Source: 66-474 sp040388785 (GTDB taxonomy: Bacteria; Pseudomonadota; Gammaproteobacteria; Xanthomonadales; Rhodanobacteraceae). From it: a stretch of DNA of 64,000 nt. The DNA lies in the NCBI GenBank assembly GCA_040388785.1, contig JAZKBD010000015.1, positions 3,561 through 67,560 on the forward strand. Reading direction: 5' to 3'. Shown one piece after another: positions 8,208-17,858 of the stretch; within the stretch, counting starts at the first letter, position 1; each line of letters begins with the position of its first letter. The notes under the pieces are model-generated. The model saw nothing but the letters and a program-made list of their open reading frames with translations. It was not told the origin of the DNA and made no database searches. A program made the position numbers and the translations under genes.

Positions 8208-11200
8208 CTACTGCGCGGACGCCGGCAGCGCAGGCGCAGTGCTGCCGGACGCCGCCGGCAGCGCGGTCGAGGCCGACGATGACGGCGTTGCGCCGGTGGA
8301 TGCGGCGGGCACGGGCGCCGACGCCACGGTCTCGATCTTCGGCTTGTCCCAACTTCCGGTGACGCGATAGATGCTGCCCGCGGCCTTGTTGATGCCCTTG
8401 CCGATCAGGCCCTGCACCACCAGTCCGGCCGCCGCGCCGACCGGGCCGCCGATCACCGCGCCGACCACCGGCAGCGTGCCGCCGACGTGCGGCGTCACAT
8501 CGACAGTGAGGTCATAATCGCGTGCGCGGAATCCGGTGCGCCCCTGCATCACGATGCGCGCCGCGGGCGCCATGATCACCATGTTTTGCGTGAAGGCACT
8601 GCCGTCCTTCAGCGTGAAGTTGGCGGATGCTTGGTCGAAACCGAAACCCGACTTGAACACGTCGCCGAAGTGCAGCATCAGCCGGCTGGGCAAATCGCGC
8701 AGCGACAGCAGGCCCAGCAATCGGCCGAGGCCCGGCTTCACCGCGAGGATGCGGCCCTCGCCCGCCTTGATGTCGAGCTTGCCGCTCATCCATGCCAGCG
8801 AGAATCCCGACGGCGCGCCGGGCCAGGTGCCATCGATGTGCACGTGCGCATCCTTGCCGCCCGCGAGCAGCCCGCTGAATCCGAACGCCGCGAGCGTCTT
8901 GCCGAAATCATGCGAGCTGATGTCGATGACCATCTGCGACGTGCTCGTGCGCGTGCTGCCGTTCCAGTTGCCGTGCGACTGGATGGTGAAATCGGCGCCC
9001 TTCGAATCGAACTTGCTGATGAACATGCCCTGCAGCGTCGGCGCACTTTCGAACGTGGTCGTGCCGAGCTGCGCCTTGCCGAGCCTGAGGTCGCCGATGC
9101 GCACGTGCAGCGGCGGAATCGAGAACGGCGCGACCGGCGATGTCACCTGCGGCGGCGGCGGCGGACCGGGTGTTTTCGGCGGCGGCGGCTCGGGCCAGTA
9201 CAGGTGCTGGAAATCCGCGCTGATGCCGCGGGTGGCGAGATCACTGGTCGGCAGGTCGATCGTGCCTTTCACCGCGGCGCCCTCGAACGCGATCGCATCG
9301 CTTCGCGCGCCCGCCTCGAACGAAAACTGCAACGCGCCGAGATCGGTGCCGAACACTTGCGCGGCATCCGTGGAAACGTCCGCGCGCGAGAGTTGCGGGA
9401 ATGCGCCGCCCGATGATCCGCCCAGCGCCTGCTCGATCCAGCCGCTCACGTCCATGCGCGGCGCGTGTCCGCGCACGGCCAGACCCTGCGCGGGCATTTC
9501 CGTAGGCAACGTGCTGCCGAAGTTCATCGCCATCGCAGTGGGCAACTTGCGCGCCGGATCGGCGAGGCGCCCGCGCACCTGCAGCACGTCGCCCAGCGAA
9601 ACCGTCAGCGGCGCACCGGCTGGCGGCAGTTGCAGGCTCAGGTGCAGCGGCAGTTCCGAGTTCGCAGGTTTGTCCAATGGCGCCGGAAAATCCAGGGCGA
9701 TGCCCGCGAGGCTCGATTTCAAATCGAGGATCGGCGTCACCGGCGCGCTGCCCTGCCCCGCGACAACATTCACACCAATGTGGAACGGCGCGACGCCACT
9801 GGCGTGCGCCGCCAGGCCGCCCAGATCGGGATAACCCTGCACCAGCGTCTGCGCCGACACGCGGGTGTCCAGCGACGCCTCGACGATGTCTTTCGGATCG
9901 CTGACGTTGCCGCTGCCGACCGCAATGGAAAGTTTCGCGGGCGCGCCGCGGAACATCGCCGAAAGACCATTGGCGTGAAAACCCTTGCTGTCGATCTGCA
10001 ATGGTCCGTCTAGACCCTTCAGCGCGAGATTCCATTTGCTCGCGGTGACGTCGGCCTTGGCGAGATCGACCTGGCCGCCCAGCGTGAAGTTCTCCGCGTG
10101 CGCGAGCGGGATCGCCAGTTTGATGCCGAACTTGCCGGTGCCGCCGACCTGCAATCCCTGCAGCGCATCGAGCGCGCCCGCGCCGACCGGACTGTGGCGC
10201 ACGAAGTCCAGCAGTTGCGCGCCGCTGCCGCCGCCCTGGATGTCGAGTCCGAGCGTGCCATCGTGGAGGTCGGGTATCGACGCCACCGCGTGCGTCGCGG
10301 TGACGCCCTGCACCGTCGCATGCGTGGCGACGATACCCATGCGGTTGTCGACGAAATCCACCGCCGCATCCACGCCGGTCGCGCGCGGCCAGTTGTCGGC
10401 AAAATCGAACGTGGCGTTCTGCACCGTGCCGGTCGCCTCGAAGCGACCCGTGCGATCGAGGAACGGCCAGTGATCGAGGTCGCCATGGATCACCACGCGC
10501 GCCGACGTCACTTCGCCACCGACCAGCGCGTGATCCAGCCACGCGACCAGCGATGGCGGCATGCTGCGGTACGGCCAGAACAAATCCGCATCCGCCACCT
10601 TGGCACGATCGAGCACCGCATAAGCGGAAACGAACGGACGACGTCCGCCGCCCGGCCAGACCAGCCGCGCGCGCGCGCTGCCGGCAAGTTCGCCGTTGTC
10701 GAAATGCAGGCCGTCGGCGGCGATGTTCCACAAGCCATCTTCGCGCCACGCCACCAGGCTGCCGCCCAGCTGCTTCAACACGAACGGCTTGCGGAACACA
10801 TCGGTTACGGCGAGGGTGGCGGCCTGCGGCGGAAGCTCCAATGACAACGCCTGGTCGTCCGCGCGCACGACGCCCTGCGCCAGCACGATGCCGGGCACCG
10901 CGCCGGTCGCCGCCGCGCCGAGATTCGAGAAGCGCACGGTCGCGTCGTAACGACCGTTCTGCTGCCATGCCACCGCCGCGTCGTCGATCTGCGCATAGGG
11001 GCGCGCGTGATCCACCCACTGTGCGAATGTTGGTGGCGCCTGCGGCGCCATCGCCAGCAGCGAAAGCCACGGCGCAAGATCCACAGCATGCGCGGCGGCC
11101 GTCACGCGCCACGCGTTCGAGTGGCCACGCACGTGCACGACCAGGCCGCCGGCCTGGTCGATGTTCGCGCGCGGCTTGCCCGGTCCGCGCCATGCGATGT

Positions 11201-12088
11201 CCCAGCCGTCCTGCGCACGCGTCAACTTCGCGACACCCGCGAGTGACGCCAGATCGACCGCGCGCCCGTCCGGTCCGGTCGCCGCGAGACGACTAAGGCT
11301 GTAGCGCGCCGCCGCGGACACCAGCTTGCCGTTTTGCCAACGGCCCCACAGCTCGATGTCACCGCGACCACCCTGCACCGCATAGCCGCGCAGATCCACG
11401 CCGCGCGCCGCCGCGGCGAGATCGAGGTCCCGAGTCGCGACATGCAGCGCGTAATCGCGTGCGCCCGTGCTCATGCTGCCGTTGATCGTGACCGCCTGCT
11501 GCGTGCCCATCTGCTGCACGCTGCCGCCGAAGCGGATCACGTCGCCGACGTTCACCACCCGCAGGCGTGGCGCCAACAGGCGCCACGAACGTCCACGATG
11601 TCCACGCGCAGATCGCTCAAGTCGAGATCGACCGGCAGCGATTGCAGCGGCGCGTGCGTTTCCCCCGACGAATTGCCGAACCCGACCACCTGCCAGCCCG
11701 ACGCCGTGTGCTCGACGCGCAATTCCATGCCGCTCAGGCGCAGCGTGATCCAGCGATGCGCCGGCCGCAGCCACGCGCTGAAATCAAGCTTCAGCGACGC
11801 GTGCCGCAAGGTGATCGACTTGCCGCCCGGCTGCGCCGGCCCCAGCGTCAGGCCGCGCACCATCAGCAACGGGCCCGCCGGCTGCCATCGGCTGGAAATT
11901 CCCGAGAAGCTCACCGGCCGGTGCAGACGCGAGGACAACTGGCGCGCAATGAAATTCGGGTAATGCGTCGCGACCGGCAACAGCACCTGCACGATGCCCA
12001 TCAAGACCGCCGCCGCAATCAGCAGGCCCGCGATCAGCGCTGTCAACGCGAACCGCGCGCGGCGCAGGTGGTGGCGCCATGCGCTCAT
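8208..12088 (-). CDS. yhdP: YhdP family envelope protein (DUF3971/AsmA-like), frameshifted
   Basis: YhdP is a very large inner-membrane-anchored protein that spans the periplasm and helps move phospholipids to the outer membrane. A membrane helix at residues 11-40 (ALTALIAGLLIAAAVLMGI) is followed by the AsmA-like start SFSGISSRWQP. The long repetitive beta-rich body continues to the TIGR02099 end, with ASANFTLKDGSAFTQNMVIMAPAARI and DYDLTVDVTPHVGG. A Pro/Ala/Ser-rich tail ends the protein. The frame shifts near 11570-11590: the upstream frame stops shortly after DLRVDIVDVR while the conserved WRLLAPRLRVVNVGD continues in the neighbouring frame. The break falls in a perfect 8-bp hairpin (GTGGCGCC-AACA-GGCGCCAC, 11567-11586), so a one-base sequencing or assembly deletion is likely; a genuine mutation cannot be excluded. 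Confidence 0.88.
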
Positions 12089-12283
12089 GACGCGACCATC
12101 TTTCGTATCGTGTGCGTGCACTCAGGTGCCGCAACGTTCTTGCGTCCTTTCCGCACATCTTTAGACGCTTTCCACACGGCGTCCATGTCTTTTTTCCACT
12201 CGCCGTGTTCGAGGGGTCCCGAATGGCGCGCTACCTGCGCGCACGTGCTGGCGAAGCAGGCAAATGGGTCTTGCTCCGAAGGA

Positions 12284-12550
12284 GGCCATGGATGGCCGGC
12301 ATCGAAGCAAAGCTTTTGCGGGGCCCCTGTGCTGCGGTGAGGGTCGGACGAAAAGGCCCGCAGGGTGGGCGCAAGGGATTGCGCCCGCTTGCCGCCGCGC
12401 CATGGATGGCGCGTCGGCAAGCCCGGCCGGCCCGATCGGATTTTTCGTCCACGGATGGACGAAAAACGCAGCACCGGGGTGGCCTTCTCTTTGGTGACTT
12501 TCTCTTGGCCACGCAAGAGAAAGTTACCCGCGCCCCCGGGAGGGGCGCGG
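12284..12550. repeat. Six consecutive strong hairpins in the rng-yhdP intergenic region
   Basis: The 590-nt stretch between yhdP (start 12088) and rng (end 12680) has no credible gene but is packed with perfect stems. In order these are GGCCA-TGGA-TGGCC (12284-12297); GGGCGCAA-GGGA-TTGCGCCC (12367-12386); an 8+7 bp two-part stem with loop TGGA (12387-12422); an 11-bp stem with loop CGGA (12441-12466); ACTTTCTCTTG/CAAGAGAAAGT with a 6-nt loop (12497-12524); and CCGCGCCCC/GGGGCGCGG (12528-12550). Overlapping open frames here are by-products of this symmetry. Both flanking genes are transcribed on the complement, so the hairpins would form in an rng-to-yhdP read-through RNA and could act as attenuators or processing sites. 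Confidence 0.7.
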
Positions 12551-12679
12551 AAAAAGACAGGGATGTCGCATAATGAATCATAAGCTCCCGGGCTTGCCCC
12601 CATCCGCCCTTCGGGCACCACGGAGTTTTTGGCCAGGGATGGCGGCTCTCCCCGCAAGCGGAGGAAGGAAATGCAGGCA

Positions 12680-14245
12680 TCAAAGCAACACGACATCGAA
12701 CTGCTCCTGCCCGTACTGCTCCTCGGGTTGGAAGCGGATCGACTTCCCGATGAAGGCCTCCAGTTCGGCGACCGCGGACGATTCCTCTTCCAGCATGCGC
12801 GCGACGACTTTCGGCGAGGCCAGCACCAGCAATTTCTCGGCGTCGAACTGGCGCACCGCGCGGGTGATCTCGCGGAAGATTTCGTAGCCGACGGTTTCGG
12901 CGGTTTTCAAAATACCGCGACCGGCGCACGTGGGGCACGGTTCGCACAGTTGCCGCGCCAGGCTTTCGGTGGTGCGCTTGCGCGTCATCTCGACCAGGCC
13001 GAGCGGACTCATTTCATACACGGTGGTCTTGGCGTGGTCGCGAGCCAGTGCTTTTTCGAGCGTGCGCAGCACCTGGCGCTTGTGCTCGTCGTCGTGCATG
13101 TCGATGAAGTCAATGATGATGATGCCGCCGAGGTTGCGCAGCCTGAGTTGCCGTGCGGACGCCTGCGCGGCTTCGAGGTTGGTGCGAAACGCGGTTTCCT
13201 CGAGATTGCGCGAACCAAGATAGGCGCCGGTGTTGACGTCGATGGTGGTCATCGCTTCGGTCTGGTCGACGATCAGGTAGCCGCCGGACTTCAGGTCAAC
13301 GCGGCGCCCCAACGCGCGCAGGATTTCTTCTNNNNNNNNNNTCTGGTCGATCACCAGATAGCCACCCGATTTGAGCGGCACTTCCTTGCGCAAGGCTTTC
13401 TGGATTTCGTCCTCGACACCGTAAAGATCGAAGATCGGCCGTTCGCCGGGATAGTGTTCAATGCGATCGGTCAGCGCGGGCATGAACTGCCGCGCGAATT
13501 CCAGCGTGCGCTGGAACGTCTCGTGCGAATCCACGCGTACTTTTTCGATGTCATCGTGCATCAGGTCGCGCAGCACGCGCAGCGGCAGCGCCGGTTCCTC
13601 ATAGACGCGCTGACCGGGCTCCGCGTGCGCAATCGCCTCGGAAACCGTTTGCCACACGCGGGTCACGTAGGCGACGTCTTCGCCGAGGGCCTCGGCGTCC
13701 AGGCCTTCGGCATTGGTGCGCGCGATCAGGCCGAAACCGTTGCCCGCCAGGCCGGCCATGATGCCGCGCAGGCGCTCGCGTTCGACTTCGTCGTCGATGC
13801 GTACCGACACGCCGCGCGCCGCGCTCTCCGGCAGCAGCACCAGGTAGCGCGATGGAATGGAAAGATGCGTGGACAACCGCGCGCCCTTGCTGCCGATCGG
13901 ATCCTTGATGACCTGCACGATCACGCGCTGGCCTTCGTGCACCAATTCGGTGATCGGCGGCACGCTGGCGGGCGGCGCCGGCATCACGCTGCCTTCGATG
14001 GGCTCGGCATTGAGGACGGGATGCGCCATGTCCGCCGCGTGCAGGAACGCGCTCCGCTCGAGACCGACGTCCACGAACGCGGCCTGCATGCCCGGCATCA
14101 CGCGCTTGACGCGACCGCAATAGATGTTGCCGACATAGCCGCGACGCCCGCTGCGTTCGACGTGCACCTCCTGCAGCATGCCGTTCTCGACCACGCCGAC
14201 GCGCGCCTCGCGGGGCGTGACGTTGATCAGGATTTCCTCGGTCAT
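12680..14245 (-). CDS. rng: Ribonuclease G (with an assembly-induced internal duplication)
   Basis: RNase G is an endoribonuclease that matures the 16S rRNA 5' end and turns over some mRNAs. Features in order are the start MTEEILINVTPREARV, the S1 RNA-binding segment VGNIYCGRVKRVMPGMQAAFVDVG, the catalytic block with IDVNTG and IIIIDFIDMHDDEHK, and the zinc-link CPTCAGRG. The frame is open through ten N at 13332-13341. However, the segment around the gap is present twice: EIQKALRKEVPLKSGGYLVIDQ before it and EEILRALGRRVDLKSGGYLIVDQ after it. The family has this only once, which explains a length of 521 against the usual 489 or so. The two versions differ in DNA sequence. The start at 14245 gives the standard N-terminus. 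Confidence 0.93.
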   Translation of the reverse strand: MTEEILINVTPREARVGVVENGMLQEVHVERSGRRGYVGNIYCGRVKRVMPGMQAAFVDVGLERSAFLHAADMAHPVLNAEPIEGSVMPAPPASVPPITELVHEGQRVIVQVIKDPIGSKGARLSTHLSIPSRYLVLLPESAARGVSVRIDDEVERERLRGIMAGLAGNGFGLIARTNAEGLDAEALGEDVAYVTRVWQTVSEAIAHAEPGQRVYEEPALPLRVLRDLMHDDIEKVRVDSHETFQRTLEFARQFMPALTDRIEHYPGERPIFDLYGVEDEIQKALRKEVPLKSGGYLVIDQXXXXEEILRALGRRVDLKSGGYLIVDQTEAMTTIDVNTGAYLGSRNLEETAFRTNLEAAQASARQLRLRNLGGIIIIDFIDMHDDEHKRQVLRTLEKALARDHAKTTVYEMSPLGLVEMTRKRTTESLARQLCEPCPTCAGRGILKTAETVGYEIFREITRAVRQFDAEKLLVLASPKVVARMLEEESSAVAELEAFIGKSIRFQPEEQYGQEQFDVVLL

Positions 14246-14320
14246 GGGGACACCCGCAGGTCGCAAGCCCTTCTTATATCCGGGCGCCTGTGTACCTGTC
14301 GATGCACGAAACCCGCCCGT

Positions 14321-14902
14321 TCAGTGCCCGTCACGCCAGCCGCCGGCTTCGCGCAGCAGACGCACGGTCTCGAACAGCGGCAGGCCCATCACGCCCGAAT
14401 AGCTGCCGGACAGGTGCGCGATGAAAGCGGCCGCGCGTCCCTGGATGGCGTATGCGCCGGCCTTGCCGAACGGCTCGCCGGTGGCGACGTAATCCGCGAT
14501 GATGCGTTCGTCCAGTTCCGCGAAGCTCACGGCGGACACGCTGGTGGCGATGCGTTCTCCTTTTGTGCTCACGCAACACACGACCGAAATCACGTCATGC
14601 GTGCGGCCGGACAACGCGCGCAGCATCGCCGCCGCTTGCGCCGGATCGCGCGGCTTGCCGAACACGCGGTCGGCCAGTACCACTTCGGTGTCGGCGCCCA
14701 GGACGAGCGCATCGGGATCGCGACGGAGCACGCGTTCCAGACCCGCGCGTGCTTTCTCGCGCGCCACGCGCTCGACGTAAACCTGCGGCGACTCGCCGGC
14801 ACCGCGCACTTCCGGCACGTCCACGTCGATCGTTTCGAAGACCGTGCCGATCTGCGCGAGCAGTTCACGACGGCGTGGCGATTGCGAGGCGAGCCAAAGC
14901 AT
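14321..14902 (-). CDS. maf: Maf/YhdE nucleotide pyrophosphatase
   Basis: A 193-residue house-cleaning enzyme of the Maf family, which hydrolyses dTTP/UTP and modified nucleotides to monophosphates. The N-terminal LASQSPRRRELLAQIG contains the SxSPRR nucleotide-binding motif. VERVAREKA, LGADTEVVL and GKPRDPAQAAAMLRALSGRTHDV follow, and the C-terminal YAIQGRAAAFI and SGSYSGVMGLPL are typical. It lies upstream of rng with 75 nt between, the conserved order. Confidence 0.95.
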   Translation of the reverse strand: MLWLASQSPRRRELLAQIGTVFETIDVDVPEVRGAGESPQVYVERVAREKARAGLERVLRRDPDALVLGADTEVVLADRVFGKPRDPAQAAAMLRALSGRTHDVISVVCCVSTKGERIATSVSAVSFAELDERIIADYVATGEPFGKAGAYAIQGRAAAFIAHLSGSYSGVMGLPLFETVRLLREAGGWRDGH

Positions 14903-14941
14903 TGCGCAAGCATAACGCGCGGGCTGATGTTCCTTTGCCCA

Positions 14942-16765
14942 TCATTCCGGCGAAGGCTGGACTCCGTCCGCCACGTTCGCATCGCGCGCGGGCGGCACCA
15001 GCGCGATCACGCTCCAGCCGGCGCGCGGCTCGGTCTTGCGGTGGGTGTTGGCGACACGCAGGTGGCCATTTGGCTCGATGCCGAACAGCAGCACCGCATC
15101 GGCGCCGTGCTGCGCCAGGAACGCGGGCCAACCGAACGCTTCCGTCAGCGCGTTGGACTTGATGCGCCAGCCGGCCTCCAGCAATTCGGCGAAGCGCGTG
15201 TGCGTCATGTCGCTGCCGAACAACGCCTTGGCGCGCAGGCTGCCGGCGAACGAGGCGCGCGCACTGGCATCCTGCGGCGCCAGCACGCGCAGGCGATACA
15301 CGCGTTCGCGCCCGAATTCCTGCCGGTATTGCATGCACGCCAGTGAATTCAGTTCGCGGCGCCCGGACATCGCCAGCAATCGGCCGATGCCGGTCAGGTC
15401 GAGGTGCGTGGCCGCGTGCTGCGAGGTTGGATTGCCGAAGAACACCGGCAGCCCGTCCATGCGCGCCTTGCTGATGCCGTCCCAGTCGTCGTCCGCCAGC
15501 AGCACCTGGAACTTTTGTTCCGCCAGCGCGGTGGCGATGCCGCGCGCGACTTCATCGGAACCGAAAATCAGCACGCCGTCGGGATCGGGGTCGGCCACCT
15601 TCAGCCAGCGCGCAAGCGGCCGCGCGCTCGCGCTCTGCAACACCACCGTCCCGATGATCAGCGTGAACACCAGCGGCACCAGCGCGTCCGCACCCGGCAC
15701 GCCGAGGTCGCCCAGCCGCAATGCGAACAACGACGACACCGAAGCCGCGACCACGCCGCGCGGCGACACGTACGCCAGCAGCGCGCGCTCGGGCCAGGTC
15801 AACGAACTGCGGAACGTCGCGACCGCGATCGACACCGGGCGTATGAAAAATTGCGCCACCACGAACACCAGGATGCCCGCCATCAGCATGCCTGGTGGCA
15901 GCGGCCAATGCAGGCGCGCGGCCAGCACCACGAACAGCATCGACACCAGCAGCGTTGACAGGTGCTCCTTGAAATCCATGATGTCCTGGATGTGGATGTG
16001 CCGCAGGTTGCCCAGCGTGATGCCCATGATGGTCACCGCCAGCAGGCCCGATTCGTGCGCCAGCTTGTTGGATAACGTGAACGCGCCCAGCACCGCGATC
16101 AGCGTGCCGTAGGCCTGCAGGTACTCGGGAATCATCTGCCGGTACAACAGGAAACCCAGCGCCAGCCCAACCGCCAGTCCGACGCCCGCGCCCACACCGA
16201 CGGTCGCGCCGAACACCGCCAGCGAATGCCCTTGCTGGTGCGTCACGATTGCTTCGAACACCAGCACCGCGAACAGCGCGCCCAGCGGATCCAGCACGAT
16301 CCCTTCCCAGCGCAACGCGCTGGCGATGCGTGCGTTCGGGCGCAGTGTACGCAACATCGGCGTGATCACCGTCGGCCCGGTCACGCAAGTCAGCGCACCG
16401 AACAGCAACGCGATCGACCAGTGCAACCCGGCAATCCAGTGCGCGGCGCCAGCCAGCAGCAACAACGCCAGCACCGCGCCGTACGTCACCATGCCGTGCA
16501 CCGCGGTGCCGATCCCGCGCAGTTCCGAAAAGCGCAGCGTCATGCTGCCCTCGAACAGGATCAGCGCGACCGCCAGCGACACCGTCGGAAACAGGAACGC
16601 GCCGAGTTGCCTGTCGGGATCGAACCATCCCGTCGCCGGCCCGATCACGATGCCGATCAGCAGCAGGAACAGGATCGCCGGCAGCCGCATCCGCCACGCC
16701 AGCCACTGCGCGAGGAATCCGACCACCAGCAGCAGCGTGAGCACCACGCCAAGATCGATTGCCAT
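14942..16765 (-). CDS. Cation:proton antiporter (CPA1/NhaP type) with RCK-N regulatory domain
   Basis: A 607-residue protein. Residues 1-400 form about 12 hydrophobic helices with the sodium/hydrogen exchanger pattern: FLAQWLAWRMRLPAILFLL, LILFEGSMTL, and a GALTCVTGPTVI segment with the GPT of CPA1 exchangers. The cytoplasmic C-terminal part resembles a TrkA-N/RCK nucleotide-binding domain (GVLIFGSDEVARGIATALAE, then ADDDWDGISKARMDGLPVFFGNP). Such proteins exchange Na+ or K+ for H+ across the inner membrane, gated by nucleotides. The start ATG at 16765 places the first helix directly after the initiator. It ends 39 nt before maf begins. Confidence 0.9.
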   Translation of the reverse strand: MAIDLGVVLTLLLVVGFLAQWLAWRMRLPAILFLLLIGIVIGPATGWFDPDRQLGAFLFPTVSLAVALILFEGSMTLRFSELRGIGTAVHGMVTYGAVLALLLLAGAAHWIAGLHWSIALLFGALTCVTGPTVITPMLRTLRPNARIASALRWEGIVLDPLGALFAVLVFEAIVTHQQGHSLAVFGATVGVGAGVGLAVGLALGFLLYRQMIPEYLQAYGTLIAVLGAFTLSNKLAHESGLLAVTIMGITLGNLRHIHIQDIMDFKEHLSTLLVSMLFVVLAARLHWPLPPGMLMAGILVFVVAQFFIRPVSIAVATFRSSLTWPERALLAYVSPRGVVAASVSSLFALRLGDLGVPGADALVPLVFTLIIGTVVLQSASARPLARWLKVADPDPDGVLIFGSDEVARGIATALAEQKFQVLLADDDWDGISKARMDGLPVFFGNPTSQHAATHLDLTGIGRLLAMSGRRELNSLACMQYRQEFGRERVYRLRVLAPQDASARASFAGSLRAKALFGSDMTHTRFAELLEAGWRIKSNALTEAFGWPAFLAQHGADAVLLFGIEPNGHLRVANTHRKTEPRAGWSVIALVPPARDANVADGVQPSPE

Positions 16766-17011
16766 GCGGCCTCGCGTTCGTTGGATCGTGAGCAATACTA
16801 ATAGAGGCCCACGTTGCAATGGTCGAATCGCCATGCTTTGGGCATTCGAGATATTGCATTTTTGCGAGCCGGAAGATTGCGACGATGTTACGGCGGTCAA
16901 AGTAGGTCAGGTGCGAAATCTGCTTGGCGATTAGTCAATTGACAGACGCGTCGGAAAAAGCGAGCATTCTGGCGCCATCCGGTAACGGCACCAATTTGGT
17001 ATTCCGCACAG

Positions 17012-17644
17012 ATGAGCCTTTACGTTATTACGCCGGACCAAGTAAGTGCATATCTTACGGCCGGAATGCTGTTCGTCGCGGCAGTTCAAGCGCTGCTGTT
17101 TCTGGTACAGCTCAGACTCATGCGCAAGTCTCTTGAGTCTGCCGTAGCTGCAACCAATGTGGCGCAGAACACGTTGGTGGTGATGAAAGATACAGCGCAG
17201 CGTCAATTGCGCGCATACATCTCAATCACCGCCGCTGAGATCGAATTTCCAGAACCGGGCCGACCCAAATCAACGCTAACGTTCAAGAATGCAGGCCAGA
17301 CGCCCGCACACAACGTGCAAATTTGGATTCACCAGTGGGCGGCTGCATACCCTCTAAATGTCGCACTGCCAACGCCTCCCCGCGACTTCGAAATGGCAAA
17401 GAATACGTTAGGAGCAGGTGCATATTTTCATATGAGGAGTGAAGCGCCACGCCCGATATTTAATGGGCCGTACCTAGATTTGGTTGGTACATCGCAAGGC
17501 ACGATATATGTATATGGAGAAATTTCTTACTTTGACGTCTTTGGACAAAAGCATGTGCAGGAATACAGACTGATGTACGGCGGCAATGAGCTGGTAGTGC
17601 CCGGCGCGCTCAAGCCTTGTGAAAGCGGCAATGACGGAGACTAG
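17012..17644 (+). CDS. Hypothetical single-pass membrane protein
   Basis: A 210-residue protein with one N-terminal membrane helix (residues 13-34, LTAGMLFVAAVQALLFLVQL), then RLMRKSLESAVAATNVAQNTLVVMKDTAQRQLRAYI. That pattern recurs in many uncharacterised proteobacterial proteins: a short amphipathic helix followed by a beta-rich domain starting at RAYISI and containing FKNAGQTPAHN. The beta-rich domain could lie on either side of the membrane. Base composition is clearly more AT-rich than its neighbours and uses codons such as ATA and TTA that they avoid, so recent acquisition is likely. No function can be assigned. Confidence 0.75.
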   Translation: MSLYVITPDQVSAYLTAGMLFVAAVQALLFLVQLRLMRKSLESAVAATNVAQNTLVVMKDTAQRQLRAYISITAAEIEFPEPGRPKSTLTFKNAGQTPAHNVQIWIHQWAAAYPLNVALPTPPRDFEMAKNTLGAGAYFHMRSEAPRPIFNGPYLDLVGTSQGTIYVYGEISYFDVFGQKHVQEYRLMYGGNELVVPGALKPCESGNDGD

Positions 17645-17836
17645 CCCCCACAGTTTCATCGCACGCACTGCTTCTGCGCCACTTGCGTCAGGCGATGGAA
17701 CCCCGCACGAGCCGCACCCAAACCAGCGTTTGGCTTTAAAAGCACGGTGTCTTAGTGCGGATGCGCACTTCCGCGCGCGCCGTCATCTGACGTCGCGCAT
17801 TCACGGCATGTGAACGCAACCGCCTGGACACTTTGC

Positions 17837-17852
17837 AATCCACGGATGGATT
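17837..17852. promoter_or_regulatory. Hairpin covering the MFS gene translation start region
   Basis: AATCCA-CGGA-TGGATT is a perfect 6-bp stem with loop CGGA, ending 6 nt before the ATG at 17859. It occupies the position where a ribosome-binding site would be expected, and no other AGGAG-like site is visible. Its loop matches the scattered A-TCC(N)-T hairpin family (read on the complement). Confidence 0.5.
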
Positions 17853-17858
17853 CACATA

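Noticed and set aside
12085..12696. Several overlapping open frames of 80-240 codons in the yhdP-rng gap
   Set aside because: They run through perfect hairpins in both directions, have no family features or ribosome-binding sites, and arise from the palindromic, GC-rich sequence.
13300..13460. True internal duplication in RNase G
   Set aside because: It coincides with a ten-N gap and the copies differ in sequence, so an assembly join is the simpler explanation.
16833..16934. 33-codon frame upstream of the hypothetical membrane protein
   Set aside because: It has an ATG and ordinary composition but no ribosome-binding site, no family resemblance and no supporting context.
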